NCBI GenBank assembly: GCA_937873255.1
Contig: CALMVM010000460.1
Coordinates: 6,079 to 14,349, forward strand
Source of the DNA: an uncultured Verrucomicrobiota bacterium
GTDB taxonomy: Bacteria > Verrucomicrobiota > Verrucomicrobiia > Chthoniobacterales > SZAS-18
Direction: 5' to 3'
DNA length: 8,271 bases
The notes beneath the pieces were generated by a model. It saw only the letters and a program-made list of their open reading frames with translations, did not search any database and was not told the DNA's origin. Below are positions 1 to 5,924 of this stretch, piece after piece; position 1 is the first letter of the stretch; each line of letters opens with the position of its first letter. The position numbers and the translations under genes were made by a program.

Positions 1-693
1 ACTGCGGCGGGCGAACGGCGGCGAGTTGCGCGGCCACCCCAGCGACGCCGCGCGCTCCTCGCCGAGCCGCCGCACCACCATCGCGCGCAGGTAGTGCTCG
101 AAGTTTTCCTCGAACTCGCCCCCGCGCTTGAACGTGTGGAACACCCCCGTGAACGCTCCTTCCTGCGCGTCGCGAAAAATTCCGAGTGGAAAAACGCCTA
201 CACCCGCCGCCATTCGTCGAGTGCCTGGAGATACCGGGTTTCGTCGGTGATGCTGGGTTTCGGGGGTTCGGCGGTCTTGCGGTAGACGAGCACGTCGGGG
301 ACGCGCTCGGGACTGGTGCGCCGGCCCCGGATGGCGTCGCGGAACTCGAAGAGCGTGCCCGTGGGCGCTTCCTCGTCCCCGGCGCTTTTGAAGCGGCTGT
401 GCAACCGGTAGCCGAGCCGGCTCCAGAGCAGGATCACGACGATGTCGGTCTGCGAGGGAAGGGGAATTTGCTCCTGGAAATCGAGGTCGGCCGTGAGCGG
501 TTCCTGTTCCCAGAGGATCGCCTACAAGGCGGCGGCGTGCGCAAACTCGGCCTTGAGCCGCTCGACGACGCGCGCGCAGATCACCCGTTCCTCGCCGAGG
601 TCGCCCGGCGACGAGACGAAGATGCGGAACGACCGTCCGCCCGGGCCGGCGGCGGGGAACGGCGGTCGGGTTGGAGGAATGCGGGGATGCCAC
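1..693 (-). pseudogene. Decayed DUF4062-type N-terminal module of a probable STAND-like ATPase (partial, left edge)
   Basis: Read leftwards from about 629, the minus strand encodes a DUF4062-like module: FRIFVSSPGDLGEER, then WEQEPL, QEQIPLPSQTDIVV, LWSRLGYRL, a GTLFEFRDA segment, PDVLVYRKTAEPP, and finally GAFTGVFHTFKRGGEFEENF followed by HYLRAMVVRRL. This module usually sits at the N terminus of large multidomain proteins with a STAND/NACHT-type NTPase and repeats, several of them linked to signalling or defence; the rest would lie left of the window. The frame is broken three times. TAG codons occur at 522-524 (between AAAL and AILWEQEPL) and at 198-200 (between DEWRRV and AFFHSEFF), both where I expect Glu, so each is one step from GAG. 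Near 174 a net -1 shift is needed to pass from HSEFF to RDAQEGAF. The start is uncertain: 693 is a GTG that is out of frame with the module, and no in-frame ATG is near. Family call secure; downstream domains unseen. Confidence 0.82.
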
Positions 694-865
694 GACGCCA
701 GCGGTTTATAACAGAGAATCTCCCACGGTCGCAACCGAAACACGGTTTCCCGAAATCGCCGTTGGATTTCACGGGGTTTCGGGAGCAAAAAACCGTCGAT
801 TCGGCGTGTATTTCTCTCCCCTTTTCGTGGAGATTTGCCATGATGATGAAAGCCGTTCGTCCGAC
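694..865. other. Divergent intergenic region
   Basis: About 170 bases lie between the divergent DUF4062 remnant and the SWIM gene. Apart from the minus-strand promoter candidate, I see T- and A-rich patches (around 786-792 and 818-836) and an ATG run at 840-848 that is out of frame with the SWIM gene. The operon promoter should be here, but I cannot place a convincing -35/-10 pair for the plus strand. No RNA gene or operator is recognisable. Confidence 0.45.
705..734 (-). promoter_or_regulatory. Possible sigma70-type promoter for the divergent DUF4062 gene
   Basis: On the minus strand, TTGCGA (734 down to 729) and TATAAA (710 down to 705) are separated by 18 bases, giving 4 of 6 and 5 of 6 matches to the sigma70 -35 and -10 consensus. 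The region is also less GC-rich than its surroundings. A transcript would start near 698, a few bases before the GTG at 693-691, implying a leaderless or nearly leaderless message. Prediction from pattern only. Confidence 0.4.
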
Positions 866-2221
866 ATGGAAACCCTCACTGCCGCGCAGGTTCTCGCCCT
901 TGCGCCCGACCCGGCTTCGGCCAGGGCGGGGCAGAGTCTGGCGGGTCCGGCCAAATGGTCCGCGCCGGGCAGGAACACGCGTTCGGTCTGGGGCGAATGC
1001 CAGGGCAGCGCGCTCTACCGCACACAGGTGGACCTCGGCGGGCCGGCGTTCCATTGTTCGTGTCCGAGCCGCAAATTCCCCTGCAAGCACGGGTTGGGAT
1101 TGCTGCTTCTCCTGGCCACCGCGCCCGTGCGCGTGCCGGAAGCAACGCCGCCCGCCTGGGTCGAGGCGTGGATCGCCAAGCGCGATGCCGACCCCGCGAA
1201 GAAAACGGCCGATCCTGCCGCCGCGCCCGCTATTCCCGAAGCGCCCGCCCGCCGCGACGCCGAACGCGAAAAGCGTGCCGCCAAGCGCGAGGACCGCGTG
1301 CGTGCCGGGCTGGCGGAGTTGCAAACGTGGCTGGGCGACCTGGTGCGGCAGGGATTTGCGCATGCGAGGGAACAACCCGCGCGATTCTTCGACGCGATGG
1401 CCGCACGCATGATCGACGCCCAGGCCCCCGGGGTCGCGCGCCGGCTGCGGACGTGGCCAGGAATCTTCGCGTCGGGCGAGGCGTGGGCCGACCGCGCGTT
1501 GGAGGAAACCGGCGCGCTCCAGTGGCTGCTCAACGGAGCCGCGCGGCTCGATACCCTGCCCGCGCCATTGCGCGCGAGCGTGCGCGCCGCCGTCGGTTGG
1601 ACGACGAGCGAACAGGACCTCCTCGCCAACCCCGATGCCGAACGGATCGATGACCGTTGGCAGATCGTCGGCCAGCGCGTCGAAGAAGAGGATCGCCTGC
1701 GCACGCAACGCACCTGGCTGGTGGGCGAGCGTTCCCGGCGCGCGGCGTTGTGCCTGAGTTTCGCGGCGGGGAATCAGCCGCTCGATGTCAGCCTCGTGCC
1801 CGGCCGCACGCTCGACGCCACGCTTGTTTTCCATCCTTCCGCCGCGCCGTTGCGCGCCTCGGTCGCGGAACGGCGCGATTCGACGGCGGGGATCGGCGAG
1901 GCGGCGGCGTGGGAGGATTTCGAGGAAGCGGCCCGATACACTGCTGGGTGGGTGTCCACCGACCCGTGGCTGGAACGCGCGCCGTGGTTCGTGCGCGGCT
2001 GCCTGCCGGTGCGTGGAGACGGCGGGAACTGGCGGCTGCGCGACGCGGCGGGGAACGCCGTGGATTTGGCGCGGGAGTTCGCGCAGCCGTGGCCACTCCT
2101 GGCGGTCTCCGGTGGCCGGCCGGTGACGGTATTCGGTGAATGGAATGGCCGCGTGCTATTGCCGCTGGGTGTTGTGGCGGAGGGACGGTTCGTCGCGCTG
2201 GGAAGAGAGGCGTTGCCATGA
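866..2221 (+). CDS. SWIM zinc-finger protein, first gene of the MoxR/DUF5682 cassette
   Basis: A 451-residue protein with an N-terminal SWIM zinc finger. The chelating pattern CxC...CxH is CSCPSRKFPCKH, with Cys64, Cys66, Cys73 and His75, preceded by the family-typical VWGECQGS and YRTQVDLGGPAF segments and followed by a hydrophobic helix (GLGLLLLLA). SWIM domains bind DNA or protein. Residues about 105-145 form a charged Ala/Pro/Lys/Arg linker. The remainder is a helical and beta-rich region without a motif I can name, ending in a strand-rich tail (VTVFGEWNGRVLLPLGVV). No signal peptide or membrane segment is seen, so it is probably cytoplasmic. The ATG at 866 is chosen because homology starts at METLTAAQVLALAP; its Shine-Dalgarno is weak. 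The stop overlaps the next start (ATGA at 2218), implying translational coupling. Proteins of this type regularly open cassettes with DUF5691, MoxR and DUF5682. Possible role: substrate or nucleic-acid recognition for the ATPase (inference). Confidence 0.9.
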   Translation: METLTAAQVLALAPDPASARAGQSLAGPAKWSAPGRNTRSVWGECQGSALYRTQVDLGGPAFHCSCPSRKFPCKHGLGLLLLLATAPVRVPEATPPAWVEAWIAKRDADPAKKTADPAAAPAIPEAPARRDAEREKRAAKREDRVRAGLAELQTWLGDLVRQGFAHAREQPARFFDAMAARMIDAQAPGVARRLRTWPGIFASGEAWADRALEETGALQWLLNGAARLDTLPAPLRASVRAAVGWTTSEQDLLANPDAERIDDRWQIVGQRVEEEDRLRTQRTWLVGERSRRAALCLSFAAGNQPLDVSLVPGRTLDATLVFHPSAAPLRASVAERRDSTAGIGEAAAWEDFEEAARYTAGWVSTDPWLERAPWFVRGCLPVRGDGGNWRLRDAAGNAVDLAREFAQPWPLLAVSGGRPVTVFGEWNGRVLLPLGVVAEGRFVALGREALP

Positions 2222-3726
2222 GCGCGTGGAAAGATTGCGTCACCGCCGCGCTGCTCGGTACGGGCCGCGACCCGGCGATGCCCGGTCTGCCGACGGCTTT
2301 GGAACCGGCCGTCGCTCCCGCGAAAAAACTGGGGCGCGAGGCGGAATTCCTCACGCGTGCCGGTGCCCTAGCGTGGTGGCGTCGCGCGGGCTGGAAACCT
2401 TCGGTCGACAACATCGCACCGGTTGTCTCGGCAACCGGAGAAACCCTGCCATGTGTCCGTCTCGCGTGCATGGCCCATTTGCGGGTCATGCTCGGCGGGC
2501 ATTGCGCCGAAGCTCTCCCCGAGTGGCTCGGCGAGGCCGCGCGCCGACGTCGACGCATTCCGCCGGAATTGTTGCCCGCCCTGCTCGACTGGACGCGCCA
2601 ACGCCGCGAGCGCATGGAATTGGCGATGGCCGCCGGCGGCGCGCGTGTACGCTGGCTGGCCGCGCAAAATCCGGAGTGGGACTTCACCGCTGCCGACAAT
2701 CACCCCGAACGTTGGGAGACCGGCAGCCGCGAGCAACGCGCGGCGATCCTGTGCCGGTGGCGCGGAGCCGATCCCGAGCAGGCGCGCGCCAAGCTGGAGG
2801 CGGTCTGGAGCGATGAGCCCGCCGCTGTGCGCCTAGCGTTTCTCTGCATGCTCAAAAACGGCCTGAGCCTCGACGACGAGCTGTTCCTCGAACGCGCCCT
2901 CGATGACCGCGGCAAGGAAGTGCGCGCGATGGCGGCGAATCTCCTCGCGTGCCTGCCCGGGTCGGAGTTCGTTGCGCGCATGACGGCTCGTGCCGTCCCG
3001 CTGTTCGCTTGCAAGAAAGGCGGTGTCCTCGGCCGGGCCGCGTTCGACATTACCCTGCCCGGGGTCGCCGATGCGGCGGCGCAACGCGACGGCCTCGACC
3101 CGAAACCCGCCGGGGCCTACCGGGCATTCGGCGAGAAGGCGGCGCTGCTCGCGCAGATCGTCGCGGCCGTGCCGCTGACGCATTGGCAACAGACCTTCGG
3201 ACAGGAGCCGGCCGCGCTGCTCAAGACGCTGGAAAAAAACGATTTCGCCCGCGCGGTGACGTGCGGTTGGGTGCAGGCGGCGATCCGCCAGAGCGACGCG
3301 GCATGGGCGCAGGCGCTCCTCCAAACGCCCGCCGCCATGCAGGATGTCCCGGCCGAACTCCTCCGGCCGGGCGCGTTGTCGTGTCTGTTGCCGGAAGCAG
3401 CGCGGGTGACTTTGCTCAAGGAAATGATCCGCCGCCACGGCCTCGGCGACCGCGATGCATGGCACGAGATGGAGGCGATGATCGTATCGTTCCCGGACCA
3501 CCTGCCCGTGCCGCTCGCGCAGGACCTCCTCCGCGAGTTGCGCATGGTCGCCGGCGTCGAATTTCCCTTGCACCTCCGTTATTCCCAGACCCGACTCGCC
3601 ACGAAAATCCCGCCGAAGCTCCTGCCTTTCGCCCTCGACGATTGGCCGGAGATCAATCCGGCCGCCGATTTCGTCGCGCTGCTCGCCTTCCGCCGCGACG
3701 CTCTCGCCGCGCTGGCCCAATCTTGA
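2218..3726 (+). CDS. DUF5691 family protein, probable HEAT-like helical scaffold
   Basis: A 502-residue protein that begins MSAWKDCVTAALLGTGRDP, the characteristic DUF5691 opening. It is almost entirely helical. Residues about 195-255 contain a HEAT-like unit (WSDEPAAVRLAFLCMLKNGL, then LFLERALDDRGKEVRAMAAN), and similar amphipathic helices continue to the C terminus. There are no catalytic motifs, signal peptide or membrane segments. Biochemical function is unknown; an alpha-solenoid that scaffolds partner proteins is the simplest reading. The start at 2218 overlaps the SWIM stop by four bases (ATGA), and a purine-rich GGAAGAGAGG at 2201-2210 is a good ribosome site seven bases upstream. The gene ends 15 bases before the MoxR start. 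Identification rests on the N-terminal signature and on its constant place between SWIM and MoxR genes. Confidence 0.86.
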   Translation: MSAWKDCVTAALLGTGRDPAMPGLPTALEPAVAPAKKLGREAEFLTRAGALAWWRRAGWKPSVDNIAPVVSATGETLPCVRLACMAHLRVMLGGHCAEALPEWLGEAARRRRRIPPELLPALLDWTRQRRERMELAMAAGGARVRWLAAQNPEWDFTAADNHPERWETGSREQRAAILCRWRGADPEQARAKLEAVWSDEPAAVRLAFLCMLKNGLSLDDELFLERALDDRGKEVRAMAANLLACLPGSEFVARMTARAVPLFACKKGGVLGRAAFDITLPGVADAAAQRDGLDPKPAGAYRAFGEKAALLAQIVAAVPLTHWQQTFGQEPAALLKTLEKNDFARAVTCGWVQAAIRQSDAAWAQALLQTPAAMQDVPAELLRPGALSCLLPEAARVTLLKEMIRRHGLGDRDAWHEMEAMIVSFPDHLPVPLAQDLLRELRMVAGVEFPLHLRYSQTRLATKIPPKLLPFALDDWPEINPAADFVALLAFRRDALAALAQS

Positions 3727-3741
3727 GTCACTGGCCCATTT

Positions 3742-4821
3742 ATGTCCACCTCCGCCCTCCGCGCGCACGCCGAACACCAATACGCCGAAGAACTCGCCGC
3801 CCTCGCGCAGGCCGACGACCGGCCGCGTCCGCCCAACTGGAAACTCTCGCCTTGGGCCGTGGCGACCTACCTGCTCGGCGGCGACGTGGGCAGCCTGAAA
3901 ATCACGCCCAAATACATCGGCCAGCGCCGCGTCATCGAGATCGCCATCGCCACCCTGGCGACGGACCGCGCGCTGCTGCTGCTCGGCGTGCCCGGCACGG
4001 CGAAATCGTGGGTGTCCGAACATCTCTCGGCGGCGATCAGCGGGGAATCCACGCTGCTCGTCCAAGGAACCGCCGGCACGTCGGAGGAATCGGTGCGATA
4101 CGGGTGGAACTACGCGCTCCTGCTCGCCAAGGGCCCGTCGATGGAAGCCCTCGTGCCCAGCCCGATCCTGCGCGGGATGCGCGAGGGCCGCATCGCGCGC
4201 GTGGAGGAACTGACCCGCATCCCGTCCGACGTGCAGGATTCCTTGTTGACCATCCTGTCGGAAAAAGCGCTGCCTGTCCCGGAATTGGGTGAGGAGGTGC
4301 AGGCGCACAAGGGGTTCAACGTCATCGCCACCGCCAACGACCGCGACAAAGGCGTCAACGATCTGTCGAGCGCGTTGAAACGGCGGTTCAACACGGTGGT
4401 GTTGCCGCTGCCGGATTCGATGGACGAGGAGGTGGAAATCGTGCGTTCGCGCGTGGAGAGCCTGGGGCGGGCGTTGGAAATCCCCGCCGAAGTGCCCGCG
4501 CTGGATCAAATCCGGCGGCTGGTGACGGTGTTCCGCGAACTGCGCGGCGGCGTCACGGCCGACGGCAAGACGAAAATCAAGTCGCCCAGCGGCACGTTGA
4601 GCGCGGCGGAGGCGATCAGCGTGTTGAACCAGGGCTTGAGTCTCGCGGCGCATTTCGGCGACGGCAGCCTGCGCGCGGCCGACCTAGCGGGCGGATTGCT
4701 CGGCGCGGTCGTCAAGGACCCGGTACAAGACCGGGTCATCTGGCAGGAGTATCTCGAAACGGTCGTCAAGGAACGCGACGGCTGGAAGGACCTATACCGC
4801 GCGTGCCGCGAGATCGGCTAG
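3742..4821 (+). CDS. MoxR-type AAA+ ATPase
   Basis: A 359-residue cytoplasmic AAA+ ATPase of the MoxR group. Walker A is GVPGTAKS (residues 82-89). The Walker B region is GRIARVEELTRIP (about 149-161), with Glu155-Glu156 in place of the usual Asp-Glu. Sensor 1 is Asn200 or its neighbour in the VIATAND segment, and the arginine-finger region is SSALKRRFN (about 209-217). After the ATPase core comes the MoxR helical lid region (about 228-340). The N-terminal 55 residues carry a Trp-rich stretch (PNWKLSPWAVATYLLGG) typical of the form found with DUF5682. MoxR proteins are thought to act as hexameric chaperone-like machines, usually with a VWA partner and dedicated cofactors. The start is the first ATG after the DUF5691 stop, without a clear Shine-Dalgarno, so expression probably relies on coupling. 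All catalytic elements look intact. Substrate unknown; the cassette context points to DUF5691 and DUF5682 as partners. Confidence 0.93.
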   Translation: MSTSALRAHAEHQYAEELAALAQADDRPRPPNWKLSPWAVATYLLGGDVGSLKITPKYIGQRRVIEIAIATLATDRALLLLGVPGTAKSWVSEHLSAAISGESTLLVQGTAGTSEESVRYGWNYALLLAKGPSMEALVPSPILRGMREGRIARVEELTRIPSDVQDSLLTILSEKALPVPELGEEVQAHKGFNVIATANDRDKGVNDLSSALKRRFNTVVLPLPDSMDEEVEIVRSRVESLGRALEIPAEVPALDQIRRLVTVFRELRGGVTADGKTKIKSPSGTLSAAEAISVLNQGLSLAAHFGDGSLRAADLAGGLLGAVVKDPVQDRVIWQEYLETVVKERDGWKDLYRACREIG

Positions 4822-4847
4822 CGACCCGCCAGTCTACCTTCCTCTCG

Positions 4848-5924
4848 ATGAATACCCCTGAGGCCGACGCTCTGGTTTCGACGTTCGCGCGTTGTGTTCC
4901 GGCGCATTGTTTGTCGTCGCCCGATTTGCTGGTGGAACTGGCCCGCCGCTGGTGCGAACGCCATCGACACTGGCATGGGTCGGGGCACGTCGCCTCCCTT
5001 TTGCAAGGAGCCGAGCAGACTGCGCAGGGTGAGGACCGAGACGTGTTGATCCTGGCCGCAGCGTACCACGATGCGATCTACAATCCGCGCGCCGCCGACA
5101 ACGAGGAACGCAGCGCCGCCTTGTTGATCCGGCACGCCGCCGACCCGGACGCGCCGGCCGTCCGACGGGCACACGGGATCATCCTGGATTCCAAGTGGAC
5201 GCGGATGCCCGATACCTCGTTGGGTCGGACCTTTTTTGAATTGGACACCGCGCAACTCGCCGACGATTGCCCAACGCGCGAGCGGCTCGCGTACGAGCGG
5301 GCAATTTTCCGCGAATACCAGTGGGTGCCGTGGCCGACGTACTTCGCCAAGCGGCAGGAATTTCTGGGGCAATGGGCGGAACGGTTCCCCCACCAGAAAC
5401 GCGGCGCGCGGGAATGCGGCGAATTATTACACGAACTCCGGCCGCGCGTGGCCGTGTACCCGGGCAGCTTCGCACCGTTTCATCTGGGCCACTGGTCGGT
5501 GCTGAGGCGTGCGGAGATGACCTTCGACAAGGTCATCGTCGCCCTCGGCACCAACCGGCAGAAACCGGATAGTGCCGCGACGCTTTCGACGCGGCACGAG
5601 GCGTTGCAAAGGCAGTTGCCGTTCCACGAGGTCGCGGCGTTCGACGGACTGCTCTCCGAGTATCTCGATGCGACGGATTTCACCGGTGCGGTAGTGCGCG
5701 GGGTGCGCGATGGCACGGACCTGGAAGCCGAGCTGAGGTACGCGCGGTTTCTGGATGATCTGCGGCCGGAAACCTCGGTGGTCTGGATCGGATGCGAGCC
5801 GCAGCATCAGCATCTGAGTTCCAGCGCAATCCGCGAACTGGCCGCGATCCAGCCCGGCGCGGAGACGCGGTATCTGCCCGACGCGGCACAGATTTACGAT
5901 CTGGTGGAGGACGTGGCGACATGA
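4848..5924 (+). CDS. HD-domain phosphohydrolase fused to a CoaD-like adenylyltransferase
   Basis: A 358-residue two-domain protein. Residues 1 to about 190 form an HD domain of the predicted metal-dependent phosphohydrolase type (COG4339-like): HGSGH (His43, His47), AYHDAIYNP (His74-Asp75), NEERSA, His109 and Asp133 give a full set of candidate metal ligands. Residues about 199-358 match phosphopantetheine adenylyltransferase (CoaD) end to end: VYPGSFAPFHLGH with the HxGH nucleotidyltransferase motif at 212-215, FDKVIVALGTNRQKP, FDGLL, VVRGVRDGTDLEAEL (CoaD: RGLRxxxDFExE) and SSSAIRELA. CoaD makes dephospho-CoA from 4'-phosphopantetheine and ATP; whether this domain uses that substrate is unknown. 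Both domains look catalytically complete. The ATG at 4848 is chosen because homology begins there; an in-frame ATG at 4803 lies inside the MoxR gene. It follows MoxR by 26 bases and overlaps DUF5682 by ATGA. It is not part of the usual cassette. It could be the cell's own CoaD or a specialised enzyme. Confidence 0.9.
   Translation: MNTPEADALVSTFARCVPAHCLSSPDLLVELARRWCERHRHWHGSGHVASLLQGAEQTAQGEDRDVLILAAAYHDAIYNPRAADNEERSAALLIRHAADPDAPAVRRAHGIILDSKWTRMPDTSLGRTFFELDTAQLADDCPTRERLAYERAIFREYQWVPWPTYFAKRQEFLGQWAERFPHQKRGARECGELLHELRPRVAVYPGSFAPFHLGHWSVLRRAEMTFDKVIVALGTNRQKPDSAATLSTRHEALQRQLPFHEVAAFDGLLSEYLDATDFTGAVVRGVRDGTDLEAELRYARFLDDLRPETSVVWIGCEPQHQHLSSSAIRELAAIQPGAETRYLPDAAQIYDLVEDVAT

Noticed and set aside
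840..865. Alternative SWIM start at the ATG run 840-848
   Set aside because: These ATGs are out of frame with the SWIM protein; similarity begins at the ATG at 866.
186..1412. A 408-codon plus-strand open frame spanning the intergenic region
   Set aside because: It runs antisense to the DUF4062 remnant and out of frame with the SWIM gene, with an Arg/Pro-rich product typical of a shadow frame.
581..1834. A 417-codon open frame on the minus strand
   Set aside because: It lies opposite the SWIM gene and overlaps the DUF4062 remnant in another frame; its product is low-complexity without family features.
2833..4653. A 606-codon open frame on the minus strand
   Set aside because: It lies opposite the DUF5691 and MoxR genes, is Arg/Gly/His-rich with no recognisable domain, and reflects the lack of stop codons in GC-rich DNA.
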